DNA of 61,919 nt from an uncultured Nitrosomonas sp. (GTDB taxonomy: Bacteria > Pseudomonadota > Gammaproteobacteria > Burkholderiales > Nitrosomonadaceae), in NCBI GenBank assembly GCA_949281375.1, contig CASDLT010000004.1, positions 1 through 61,919 of the forward strand, given 5' to 3'. This document shows positions 15,473 through 24,321 of the stretch, piece after piece (position 1 is the first letter of the stretch; each line of letters starts with the position of its first letter). Position numbers and translations under genes: made by a program. The notes under the pieces are model-generated. The model was not told where the DNA came from and searched no databases. It saw only the letters and a list, made by a program, of their open reading frames with translations.

Positions 15473-16654
15473 ATGAAAGTGTTGAATTTTTTCTCAATTT
15501 CCTTTTTTAGTTGCTTGCTTCTGGCAATGTATCTTGGGGTGTATTCCAGTGGTTCGGCATGGGGTGGCGAAGGTAAAGCCCAGCAGGTCGATCATATCGA
15601 ACTGGCGGCGGTAATGTTGAAGGATGGACATCATGAACGTGCATTGCTGGCATTGCAGGGCGTTGATCTAGACAATAAGAAAACCGATTTGGCACGCTTC
15701 TACACCTTGCAGGGCTTGGCCTATATGGGTTTGAATGATCTTGAAGCTGCACGAGATAGTTTGCTTGAAGCTGTCAAATCCGGGCAAAAGGATCCGGCAA
15801 TTTATACTTATTTGGCGAAATCCCATTTCGGACTAAAAGCCTACCAAAAAGCAGTCGATGCGATCACTAAAGCCGGTTCTCTGGTAAAAAAAGATCCCAC
15901 TTTGTTGAGCCTCAAAGCGGAATCTCACTGGCATTTGAAACAGACCGAAGACGCGATCAGTACGCTTGATGCTGGTCAGCAGGCTTTTCCATCAGATTTT
16001 CGCTTCATCAAGCGCAAGGTTTTTTATTTCGTAGAGCTTGGCCTCTATCAAGAAGCGGTTAGGTTGGGTAAACACTATCTTCACCGTTCTCAGGCCGCGG
16101 CCAGCGATTATATTGCATTGGGAAATGCCTTGCGGTTGAGCAGGGAATATCAGGAAGCGTTAAATATACTTGAAGTTGCGAGATTGCAGTTTCCATACGA
16201 TGAAACGGTTGCAAAATTACTTTCACACACCTATCTCGATCAAGGCCAGCTCAATTCAGCGGCATTCATTCTTGAGCAAGCGGCGCTCATGAATCCACGT
16301 TTGCAGGCTGAAGCTGCGGAAATTTATCGCCGCGCCGGTCGTTTTCATAAGGCATTGACGCTTAACGAAAGCATCAGTGATCAAAAAATCAAACTCAAAC
16401 AACGGCTGTCCATCCTTCTGGCGCTGAAACAATACGAACGCGCGGCCAATATGGAATCCAGTCTGTACCGCACCGGGTTGCTGGAAGATGAAGATGTGCG
16501 CTATGCATTGGCCTATGCGCTATTTTCCACGCGCCGTTTCCCAGAAACGGCCAAGCATCTTGATTATCTGAAAAATGCCGAATTGTTTAGAAAAGGCGCC
16601 GAGCTTCGCCGTTTGATGGAAATGTGTAAAACGGAGCCTTGGCAATGTACGTAA
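15473..16654 (+). CDS. Exported tetratricopeptide-repeat protein of the TonB operon
   Basis: A 393-residue protein with a signal peptide (hydrophobic residues about 4-26) and about eight TPR-like helical pairs, for example LARFYTLQGLAYMGLNDLEA, AIYTYLAKSHFGLKAYQKAV and DYIALGNALRLSREYQEALN. TPR proteins are regular last members of TtpC-TonB2 operons, where they are thought to help assemble the periplasmic complex. It starts 18 nt after tonB. No terminator is seen before the receptor gene, 170 nt downstream, so read-through is likely. Confidence 0.85.
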   Translation: MKVLNFFSISFFSCLLLAMYLGVYSSGSAWGGEGKAQQVDHIELAAVMLKDGHHERALLALQGVDLDNKKTDLARFYTLQGLAYMGLNDLEAARDSLLEAVKSGQKDPAIYTYLAKSHFGLKAYQKAVDAITKAGSLVKKDPTLLSLKAESHWHLKQTEDAISTLDAGQQAFPSDFRFIKRKVFYFVELGLYQEAVRLGKHYLHRSQAAASDYIALGNALRLSREYQEALNILEVARLQFPYDETVAKLLSHTYLDQGQLNSAAFILEQAALMNPRLQAEAAEIYRRAGRFHKALTLNESISDQKIKLKQRLSILLALKQYERAANMESSLYRTGLLEDEDVRYALAYALFSTRRFPETAKHLDYLKNAELFRKGAELRRLMEMCKTEPWQCT

Positions 16655-16824
16655 AACAGGAGTTGCTATCGATGATCCATTCCGGTCGAACAGCTTCATT
16701 CAGCGCATTCTTCTCAATGCCGCCGTAGAGTCATCTAAAAAAACACTCTTCCCATTTTCTGATCACTAAAAAACACCTTTGTCTGCAACCGATTGCTGAT
16801 GAGGTCGGGGCCTTTGTACGCCAA

Positions 16825-19800
16825 ATGAACAATAAACCAGATTCATATCCATGTATTTTCCGAGTATTGCTGATCGAACGTTCAATTGCGGTTCTATGCT
16901 TTATTGTGTTGACATGCCTTATCAGCCCGGTAGCGTGGGGAAAAAACCAGGATGCTGAATTTTCACTGCACGTATTTCAAGACGGTTCACCGATTGAGAA
17001 AGCCGAATTGATCATCAGTAGTGAAACATTTGATAAATCGACCGCTAAGCTGATTTTTGAATCGATGCCAGCTACCTACACCTGGAAAGCGGGAGATGCG
17101 CCGCTGAAAACCAACGCAAATGGCAGTATCGCCGGAAAATTGCCACCCGGAATCTATCAGTTCACGATCAAAACGCAAACACGAGAGTTCATGTTCGATT
17201 TGCCCTTGCGTTCGACAGAGAATGTGCAAATTTTGGTCACTTTTTTTCCAAGCAAAAGAAAACCGCTCGTTAATATTGAAAGCTCCGTGACCGGCACGAT
17301 GGCTGGCAGCGATACAGCTAAAGAGAACAGCCGAGAGATGAGTGAAGGTGCGCTCACGGTGCAGGTGATTTCCGCAGAAACCGGCAAACCGGTTAAAGAT
17401 GTGCAAGTGTTCCTGAGCGGATTAAAGGAAAAATTGCGTACCGACGCGCAAGGTACTGTAGCGGCGACCATTCCCGTGGGTGATTACAGTGTTTCGTTAC
17501 TTCATAATGCATTCAGCAGCCAAACCCAGGATGGCGTCATAATCAAGCAGGGAGAATCTACCGATCTCAGATTTAAGCTAACTCCTGCTGGTGTCGAGCT
17601 TGCAGAATATGTCGTGCTGGAACCTCACCTTGCCGGTACGGTTGCTTCTGTGATCGAAGAACAGCGCACTGCAACATCTGTTGCTACGGTGCTAGGTGCA
17701 GAGCAATTTAGCCGGGCAGGCGATAGCGACGCGGCCAGCGCGTTACGAAGAGCATCGGGTCTTACATTGGTTGGGGGACAGTACATTTTCATTCGCGGAC
17801 TGGGCGAGCGCTTCTCAACAACGTTGGTCAACGGCGCGGCGGTGCCTAGCCCGGATCCTACCCGGCGCGTCGTGCCAATGGATCTCTTTCCAACGAATAT
17901 ACTTGAAAGTGTGTTGGTGCAAAAAACTTATTCTCCTGATCGCCAAGCCGAGTTCGCGGGCGGCACGGTGGAACTGCGCACGCGGGGAATTCCCGATGCG
18001 TTTTTTTTCAACCTGAATCTGCAAACCGGGATCAATGATCGAACAACCTTTCAAGACGGCTTGAATTACAAGGGAGGCGCTACAGATTTTACGAGTTATG
18101 ACGATGGGGCGCGAGCGATGCCTGATTCACTGGGAGAAACCCTCAAGAGTGGAAATTTACAACCGGCTTCAGCGTTCAATCCCAATGGTGTAACACCCGG
18201 ACAACTTGAAGGAATTGGCGAGAATTTGTCGGGAGTGTGGGATGTGAATCGAAATAAACGTGGCCCGGATACCGGTTTTCAGGCTTCCATGGGAGATAGT
18301 TTTTCGTTTGGCGATTTCAGGTTGGGTTATATCGCCGCGGGTGGCTGGAAGCAGGAGTTCAGAAAACAAAATGAACGCAACCGTGAATTTTCTTCTTCCA
18401 GATTGGTTGAGACTCAAAATCTCGATGTTCAGCGCTCATTGCGAGAAATCGCAGTTACTGGATATGCCTCGACCGAGCTGGAGTATAAAGATACTCACCG
18501 CTTATTCGCCAGGACAATGTTTTTACGCCAATCCATCGATGAAGCCAGATTATCGCAAGGCTTTGTCGATGCAGAAACCACCGATATCCGCCGGACGAGA
18601 TTGCGCTTTTTCTCTAATCAATTGCTGGTGAATCAATTCGGTGGCGAACATCGGTTCGATGGATTGAAAGATTTTACGATCAATTGGCTATACACCGACG
18701 CGACAGCCAATCGGGATGAGCCTAAGACCCGCGATTACCGGTACGACACGAGCCAGCAGAGCGGAAACTATCTGGTATCCCAAAAAGCCGATAGCACCCT
18801 TGTTACTTATGCAGAGCTCACCGATAAAGATCAGAGCTGGCGAGTCGATGGAAAATTACCGTTACAACTCTCACCCGATCATCGCTTGACACTGAGTAGC
18901 GGTTTTATTTCCCAGACGAAAAGCAGGGATGCGAGCTCGCGGCGATTCAGCTATTTCAGGTTTGGCCCGGATGCCTCCAATCAAGCCATCATTGGCCAAT
19001 CTTCTCTGGAGCGTGTTTTGCAACCTCAATATATAGGCGCAAACGGATTCCAGCTTCGCGATGTGACGCGTAAAAGCGATCAATATACCGCTTCCCAGAA
19101 TTTATTAGCCTACTACGGCAAATTGGATCTGATGTCATTTGACCGGATTAATATTACCGGCGGGCTGCGGTGGGAGGACAATGATCAACGAGTCAATACC
19201 TTCCTGAGGAGCTTGCCGACAACCGCTCAATTGAATCGTATCGATATGCTGCCATCGGTAGTTGCTACTTTTTTTCTAACCGATAAGCAGCAGTTGCGGG
19301 CAGGATTTAGCCAAACACTGTCTCGGCCGGATTTCCGGGAATTATCATCTGCTCCATTTTTTGATATGAACACCAATCAGGAAACGGTCGGAAACCCCGA
19401 ATTAAAGCAGACTGCAATTACCAACTGGGATTTGCGCTGGGAATATTATTTATCGCCAACAGAGAATATCTTTGCGGGCTTCTTCTGGAAAGATTTAACC
19501 CAACCAATTGAATTAGTTGCACAACCAGGTACTGGCGCATTGAATACCTATCAGAACGCCAGCAAAGCCCATGTTTATGGTTTCGAATGGGAGATCTTGA
19601 AGAAACTGGATTTTGTGCACCCTCAATTGCAGAATTTCTATGTCGGGGGCAATTACACCTGGTCTCAATCCAATGTAGACTTGACCGCACAGAATCTCAT
19701 TGCGCAGACGACCAATCACCGGCCATTGCAAGGACATTCAGAGCATATTGTGAATTTTCAGCTGGGATATGACAATCCCAAGTGGAAAACACAGGCAACA

Positions 19801-20046
19801 CTGCTTTATAACGTATCCAGCAAACGTATCATGGCTGCCGGTGTGCAAACCGCGCCCGATAAATATGAACAGCCGGTGCATCAATTGGATTTTGTCCTGA
19901 GTCAGAATGTATACAAAGGATTGTCTGCGCAACTCAGCGCGCAAAATTTACTGGATGACGAGATCCGCATTACACAGGGTGATGAAATTGCCCGTCAGTA
20001 CCGCCGTGGCCGCTTCTTTAATTTAAGCGTGCGTCTGGCTTATTGA
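16825..20046 (+). CDS. TonB-dependent outer-membrane receptor with N-terminal carboxypeptidase-regulatory-like domains
   Basis: A 1073-residue outer-membrane protein. After a signal peptide (about 1-39) come two beta-sandwich modules of the carboxypeptidase-regulatory type (about 45-130 and 175-250, e.g. VSAETGKPVKDVQVFLSG-like), then a plug domain (ATSVATVLGAEQFSR, ALRRASGLTLVGGQYIFIRG, FAGGTVELRTRG) and a 22-strand-type barrel ending in FFNLSVRLAY with the terminal aromatic needed for barrel insertion. Such long receptors import large or scarce ligands with TonB energy. The position directly behind the TonB operon and within a Pho-controlled set suggests a phosphorus-containing ligand, which is inference. 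Confidence 0.92.
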   Translation: MNNKPDSYPCIFRVLLIERSIAVLCFIVLTCLISPVAWGKNQDAEFSLHVFQDGSPIEKAELIISSETFDKSTAKLIFESMPATYTWKAGDAPLKTNANGSIAGKLPPGIYQFTIKTQTREFMFDLPLRSTENVQILVTFFPSKRKPLVNIESSVTGTMAGSDTAKENSREMSEGALTVQVISAETGKPVKDVQVFLSGLKEKLRTDAQGTVAATIPVGDYSVSLLHNAFSSQTQDGVIIKQGESTDLRFKLTPAGVELAEYVVLEPHLAGTVASVIEEQRTATSVATVLGAEQFSRAGDSDAASALRRASGLTLVGGQYIFIRGLGERFSTTLVNGAAVPSPDPTRRVVPMDLFPTNILESVLVQKTYSPDRQAEFAGGTVELRTRGIPDAFFFNLNLQTGINDRTTFQDGLNYKGGATDFTSYDDGARAMPDSLGETLKSGNLQPASAFNPNGVTPGQLEGIGENLSGVWDVNRNKRGPDTGFQASMGDSFSFGDFRLGYIAAGGWKQEFRKQNERNREFSSSRLVETQNLDVQRSLREIAVTGYASTELEYKDTHRLFARTMFLRQSIDEARLSQGFVDAETTDIRRTRLRFFSNQLLVNQFGGEHRFDGLKDFTINWLYTDATANRDEPKTRDYRYDTSQQSGNYLVSQKADSTLVTYAELTDKDQSWRVDGKLPLQLSPDHRLTLSSGFISQTKSRDASSRRFSYFRFGPDASNQAIIGQSSLERVLQPQYIGANGFQLRDVTRKSDQYTASQNLLAYYGKLDLMSFDRINITGGLRWEDNDQRVNTFLRSLPTTAQLNRIDMLPSVVATFFLTDKQQLRAGFSQTLSRPDFRELSSAPFFDMNTNQETVGNPELKQTAITNWDLRWEYYLSPTENIFAGFFWKDLTQPIELVAQPGTGALNTYQNASKAHVYGFEWEILKKLDFVHPQLQNFYVGGNYTWSQSNVDLTAQNLIAQTTNHRPLQGHSEHIVNFQLGYDNPKWKTQATLLYNVSSKRIMAAGVQTAPDKYEQPVHQLDFVLSQNVYKGLSAQLSAQNLLDDEIRITQGDEIARQYRRGRFFNLSVRLAY

Positions 20047-20143
20047 TGGCGTAGGTCAAACTCTCGAGATCTCATGCACTTGCCATCAAATTGAAGGGAT
20101 TCAGTATTTCACGCGAGGAGCACGGGGAATTGCTCAGATGTTT

Positions 20144-20188
20144 ATGACATATAAATGTAATGGTAATGTCATATCCACCTGTTAGATT
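20144..20188 (+). promoter_or_regulatory. Pho box (three heptamers) and -10 for the beta-helix protein gene
   Basis: ATGACAT-ATAA-ATGTAAT-GGTA-ATGTCAT at 20144-20172 repeats every 11 bp, followed after 10 nt by TAGATT (20183-20188). The layout is the same as at the other three Pho boxes of this window. The gene starts at 20229 behind a GGAGGTG ribosome-binding site. Confidence 0.75.
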
Positions 20189-20228
20189 GACTCACCTTAA
20201 ATAACGATTAATTGGAGGTGGGTGAATC

Positions 20229-21842
20229 ATGTATCAACTACAACATATCAAAAAGCAATGTCTGACCTTTTCAGCAGTTTGGCTATCTGGCGTTGCAATC
20301 AATGCAGCCGCCGCGACAGCAACCTTTGATCCAGTAACCGGCGTAGTCAATCTCCCGGTTGTTGAAGTGCTGAGCCAGGGATCTTCAGCGTTTTACAGCG
20401 CGCAACTTCAACTCAACGGGAGTGAACTGCAATTGACTGCGGCCACGCCTATCGCGGCAACGACAGGACAACGTAATGTATTCGATTCTGACACGCTCTC
20501 GGTCCACGTTCCTTCCGTTACAGTTGGAGCTGATGATTTCTATGTTAAATTGAAATTAGTGCCAGGATCCGAGCCAATGCGGTTTACGGTTGATCAGCTG
20601 GCGGATAATACCTTCAAGGGATGCCCAGGTTTTGCACAGCCGGGTGTTTCAGCGAATTCCTGTATCCTCAGTGGTACCGTGACTTCCGATGCGACATTGA
20701 CCAAAAACATTGAATGGGTGCTGCAAGGCCCAGTGTACGTGGGGGGCGACAACGCACAAAGCGCCACCCTGACCATTAATCCAGGAACCAAAATCATCGG
20801 CGTCGGTGGATCGGGTGATCAAGCAGCCTATTTATGGATACGCCGTGGCTCAAGAATCATGGCTGAAGGCACGCCGGATAATCCCATTGTCATGACCGGC
20901 CCCAGTGAACAGGTCGCAGGAGAATGGGGTGGTTTGCTCATTTCGGGCAATGCCCCAGTGAATGGATGTAATGCAGGCGTACCTTTATGCGAAGTTCCTT
21001 TTGAAGCTATAGTCAGTGAGACTTATGGCGGCAACAATCCAACCGATAACAGCGGTGTCGTTAAATATACCCAAATTCGTTTCGCCGGCAGTGCAGTGCG
21101 TCAGGACGAGGAACTCAACGGTTTTACACTCAATGGCGTGGGTTCAGGAACATTGATCGATTATGTACAAGTTCATGAAGGCTTGGATGATGGTATCGAA
21201 GTGTTCGGAGGCACAGTGCAAATGAAACATCTGGTGCTAACCAATATTCAGGATGATTCACTGGACTGGACCAATGGCTGGCAAGGCCGGGTACAGTTTG
21301 CTTTGATTAAACAGGCCGCGGCGATCGGTGATCGTGGTATTGAGGCAGATAATAACGAAAAAAATCAGGATGATAATCCTCGGTCTCAGCCGATTTTATC
21401 TAATCTCACCATCATCGGCCGGTTGGGTGATACTGCAACTCAAGGCATATTGTTGCGCCGCGGAACAGGAGCCAATATTTGGAATTCAGTCATTGTAGGA
21501 TCTCCGGTTTGCTTGATGATTGATGGCGAAAGAACTTACGCCAATGCAGGGGTTCCGGGCAATTTGTCAGGATCCTTAACAATTCAGAATTCATTTGTGA
21601 ACTGTGCGACTAATTTTGCTGATGGAGACGGCGCTGCTTTTGCGACTTCCGATTGGTTCCTATCACAATTGAATAAGGCCGAAGATCCTCTGCTTAGTGG
21701 TTACTTGCCTGCAACCGGCTCTCCATTGACATTGGGCGGGGCACCGGTCAGCGATGCATTCTTTTCCCCAGTTGATTATGTAGGTGCCTTCAAGGATGCC
21801 AATGATGACTGGACTAAAGAATGGACTGTCAACTTCAATTGA
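20229..21842 (+). CDS. Exported parallel beta-helix-like protein, Pho-box controlled, function unknown
   Basis: A 537-residue protein with a signal peptide (about 1-29, ending AAAA). A short N-terminal strand-rich part (about 30-120) is followed by a long repetitive part with right-handed beta-helix character: TLTINPGTKIIGVGG, AYLWIRRGSRIMAEGTPDNP, WGGLLISGNAPVN, KYTQIRFAGSAV, GTLIDYVQVHEGLDDGIEVF, MKHLVLTNIQDDSLDW, ILSNLTIIGRLGD. Asp pairs (DDGIE, DDSLDW) recur at rung ends and could bind metal or ligand. Two cysteine pairs are present. I do not recognise a named family. Location after the TonB receptor with its own Pho box suggests a periplasmic or surface partner of that receptor. Confidence 0.8.
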   Translation: MYQLQHIKKQCLTFSAVWLSGVAINAAAATATFDPVTGVVNLPVVEVLSQGSSAFYSAQLQLNGSELQLTAATPIAATTGQRNVFDSDTLSVHVPSVTVGADDFYVKLKLVPGSEPMRFTVDQLADNTFKGCPGFAQPGVSANSCILSGTVTSDATLTKNIEWVLQGPVYVGGDNAQSATLTINPGTKIIGVGGSGDQAAYLWIRRGSRIMAEGTPDNPIVMTGPSEQVAGEWGGLLISGNAPVNGCNAGVPLCEVPFEAIVSETYGGNNPTDNSGVVKYTQIRFAGSAVRQDEELNGFTLNGVGSGTLIDYVQVHEGLDDGIEVFGGTVQMKHLVLTNIQDDSLDWTNGWQGRVQFALIKQAAAIGDRGIEADNNEKNQDDNPRSQPILSNLTIIGRLGDTATQGILLRRGTGANIWNSVIVGSPVCLMIDGERTYANAGVPGNLSGSLTIQNSFVNCATNFADGDGAAFATSDWFLSQLNKAEDPLLSGYLPATGSPLTLGGAPVSDAFFSPVDYVGAFKDANDDWTKEWTVNFN

Positions 21843-21858
21843 TTCTAATGCTTTAGAT

Positions 21859-21890
21859 GAGCCCTTTTCTTGATTCAAAGGCTCTTTCTT
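21859..21890 (+). terminator. Candidate terminator after the beta-helix gene
   Basis: GAGCCCTTT pairs with AAAGGCTC (one bulged C) and is followed by TTTCTT. A second hairpin with a 9-bp stem (ACTGCTGAA/TTCAGCAGT, 21895-21926) follows immediately. Confidence 0.55.
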
Positions 21891-21999
21891 GAACACTGCT
21901 GAATGTCCAATGCGATGTTCAGCAGTTTCAACTCGTGTTGTACTAGACAATTGATTCAAAGATGACGCTACCTTAGTTGCCTGCTGGGCAGATCATAGG

Positions 22000-23073
22000 T
22001 TATGTCAAGAGATAACCCCGATAGCCTTCGGCTTGGAAATCAACCAGCACCTCATTGGCGATATCTAATCCCAAACCGTTGCGCGTCAGTGCTATACAGG
22101 CGCCTCCAAATCCCGCGCCTGAGAGCCGGGCTCCATATACTGCGGGATGCGATTGCAGCAGCGCTACCAGATAGTTCAGAGCAGGAATGGAAACATCGAA
22201 ATCATCGCTCAGACTCTGGTGAGAGGCATTCATCAGTTTGCCAAATTCGTCCGCCTTGATGCCCGCAGCGGCTGCCATTAATACGCGCGCATTTTCAGTG
22301 ATGACGTGGCGTGCTCTCCGATTGAGTGGTGGAGGAAGAGTCTCCACAGCAGCGGAATCAACGATATCCCGTAACGCCGTTACGCCCAGTTTCTGAGCTG
22401 CAGTTTTGCATTCTATTCGCCGCTGGTTATAGGCACTATCGGAAAGGCGGCGCGGTACGCCACTGTGTATCACGATCAGTTCGCTTTGCTTTGGAAGTGG
22501 CAGCAACTTATAGTTTAGAGTGCGGGTGTCGAGAAACAGCATATTTCGTTCCGTGGCCAGTGTTGCCGCCATCTGATCCATGATGCCGCAATGGATTCCG
22601 GTAAAATGAATCTCCGCCTGTTGTGCGTTCAGCGCAATATCGATGTCATTCAGCGCTAGTTCAAACAATGCTCGCAAAGCTTTTAACATGGCTACTTCCA
22701 ACGCGGCACTGCTGGATAAACCCGCTCCAATCGGCACATTCGAGTGGATCAGTGCATTGACCGCATGAACCGAGTAACCTTTCTCGCGCAGTACATTGAT
22801 GCATCCTGCAAGGTAAGCTCCAAAACCCGTGGGTACGGGGTCGCCCGCACGATAGTGAACCAGCTGGTTCAAATTGATCGAAAAGAATGTGTTCCATGGA
22901 TCGTTGCTTGGGGCCAATTGCACCCAGGTGCGTTGCGGGATTGCAATCGGTAACACGAAACCGTCGTTGTATTCGGTATATTCTCCAAGCAAATTGATCC
23001 GTCCAGGCGCGCTTGCCTCAACGACGGGTTGAATATTGAAATAGTCGGCAAATTTATTCATCGAGTCTGCCAA
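22000..23073 (-). CDS. galK: Galactokinase (GHMP kinase) with unusual signature residues
   Basis: A 357-residue GHMP kinase: signature PGRINLLGEYTEYNDGF at 23-39, ATP loop IPIGAGLSSSAALEVA (phosphate-binding GLSSS), catalytic Asp in CGIMDQMAA, and C-terminal RLSGAGFGGACIAL. Galactokinase phosphorylates galactose at C1. In canonical enzymes the signature reads GEHTDYN; here it is GEYTEYN, changing a His and a sugar-contacting Asp (Y32, E34). The adjacent galT is only a remnant, so a normal Leloir pathway is unlikely from this locus. A related sugar may be the true substrate (inference). Confidence 0.88.
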   Translation of the reverse strand: MADSMNKFADYFNIQPVVEASAPGRINLLGEYTEYNDGFVLPIAIPQRTWVQLAPSNDPWNTFFSINLNQLVHYRAGDPVPTGFGAYLAGCINVLREKGYSVHAVNALIHSNVPIGAGLSSSAALEVAMLKALRALFELALNDIDIALNAQQAEIHFTGIHCGIMDQMAATLATERNMLFLDTRTLNYKLLPLPKQSELIVIHSGVPRRLSDSAYNQRRIECKTAAQKLGVTALRDIVDSAAVETLPPPLNRRARHVITENARVLMAAAAGIKADEFGKLMNASHQSLSDDFDVSIPALNYLVALLQSHPAVYGARLSGAGFGGACIALTRNGLGLDIANEVLVDFQAEGYRGYLLT

Positions 23074-23077
23074 AAAC

Positions 23078-23245
23078 TTATAGATGCACTTGCACCGCTT
23101 GCAATTCCTGAGTTTTGTGTTCAGGCAGTGTGTCGCTTGCGAACATGCCCGCCGCCAGTTCCGTGTCAGCTAGATATTTCAACCGGTCGGACGTGCGATA
23201 GGGAGGATAGAATTCGGCATGTGGATGACTTTCATGATGTGGAGC
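23078..23245 (-). pseudogene. galT: galT remnant (C-terminal fragment of galactose-1-phosphate uridylyltransferase)
   Basis: About 52 codons remain: HPHAEFYPPYRTSDRLKYLA, ELAAGMFASDTLPE, ending 4 nt before galK. The segment matches the C-terminal end of a GalT, including the HAEFYPP motif, but the catalytic N-terminal two thirds are missing. The upstream part of the frame belongs to a different broken gene read out of frame. Confidence 0.7.
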
Positions 23246-23270
23246 CAAGCTAGTTCCAACAAGTCTTCGG

Positions 23271-23627
23271 ATACCGCTTGGCGACCGCGGTGGCGTAATG
23301 CGCCAGCTTCTAAAGAAATTGATGAGCCAGCAAAGAAGGTTAGTCAGATCCACTGCCATAATGTAAAAGCCCGGCAATCGGCGTGATGTCGAGTTCATAG
23401 ATTATTGAATCAGTCCACTTCCAGTTCATTTCTTCCATAGAATGGGGAACAACGGTTTTCCATAACAATGGATATCTGAGTTTTTTAATTCCAAGCGATG
23501 CGAAAAGATCAAGATCGGCTGCTTTGTGCAAGTGATTATGTAAGGGGATCTGGTTGTTATAACAGGATTTGACGGTATTAATCGTGCATTCCAACCCGCC
23601 GCAGATCTCGAATTCTTTACTGAGCAT
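23271..23627 (-). pseudogene. Remnant of a GH1-like (glycosidase/dTDP-rhamnose reductase-type) gene
   Basis: From M at 23627 the frame reads FEICGGLECTINTV, DLFASLGIKKLRYPLLW, ITPIAGLLHYGSG, then stops at 23340. Homology continues past two stops as KLAHYATAVAKRYP to about 23271, where it jumps to the galT remnant. The first motifs match the start of family-1-glycosidase-like proteins that in many genomes are fused to a sugar reductase. Only about 120 residues of an expected several hundred remain, so this is a decayed gene. Confidence 0.5.
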
Positions 23628-23773
23628 TATGTCGTTTTCAATGAATGTATGTAGTTCAGGAATAGCCAAACTGACAAATTTACCTAATGGATGGGCTTTT
23701 TTAGGCAGCAGGATTGCCAGTCCGACCATGGGGCCTGATCGGTAATCCCATGACGGGAATTACTGAACAGTAA

Positions 23774-24091
23774 TTATTTGCCTGCGCCGGATCCGGAAGA
23801 ACCCAATTCTTGTGTGCCTGAGCTGGAGCCACCGCGAGTTTCCTGTCCGGTGCCCTGAGAGCCTGACATGGAGCCCGCTCCCGATGTTGATCCAGAACTT
23901 TGTTTAGAGCTGTTCGAACCTGATGATTGCTGGGAGCCAGAACTGCTGCCAGATGATTGCGAACCGCTGCTGGTGGTGCCTGCTGCGGAGCCGCTCTGGG
24001 CAACGATGAACTGCGCACTGGCTAATGCGGCAGTGCTGGTGACGAGAAACAACGAGGCAACGATGAGTGAAAATAAATTTATTCGATTCAT
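23774..24091 (-). CDS. Exported Ser/Gly/Gln low-complexity protein
   Basis: About 105 residues: a signal peptide (MNRINLFSLIVASLFLVTST, cleaved near ALA/SAQ), then a tail made almost only of Ser, Gly, Gln and Thr (SGSQSSGSSSGSQQSSGS). AAGGAG lies 6-9 nt before a double ATG. It probably adopts a disordered, extended form in the periplasm or at the cell surface. No function is suggested by its neighbours. Confidence 0.6.
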   Translation of the reverse strand: MNRINLFSLIVASLFLVTSTAALASAQFIVAQSGSAAGTTSSGSQSSGSSSGSQQSSGSNSSKQSSGSTSGAGSMSGSQGTGQETRGGSSSGTQELGSSGSGAGK

Positions 24092-24321
24092 CATGATTAT
24101 CTCCTTTTATGGGTGGACCCTCATGATCCAGAGAAAACTGCTTGCAATCTGTACGCTTACCCACGCCAGCTAAAAGAAAATATTTTGAACATGTTTGACC
24201 AAAGCGGATGGCGGAGTATGGAAGCCAGATCAAACCGCGAGGTTGTTTTGAACGATGTGGGGTATGTTTCAAAGCTGTTAAAATAGCCCGAGCAGTAGAT
24301 ATTCGAAGAATGGAAATCAAA

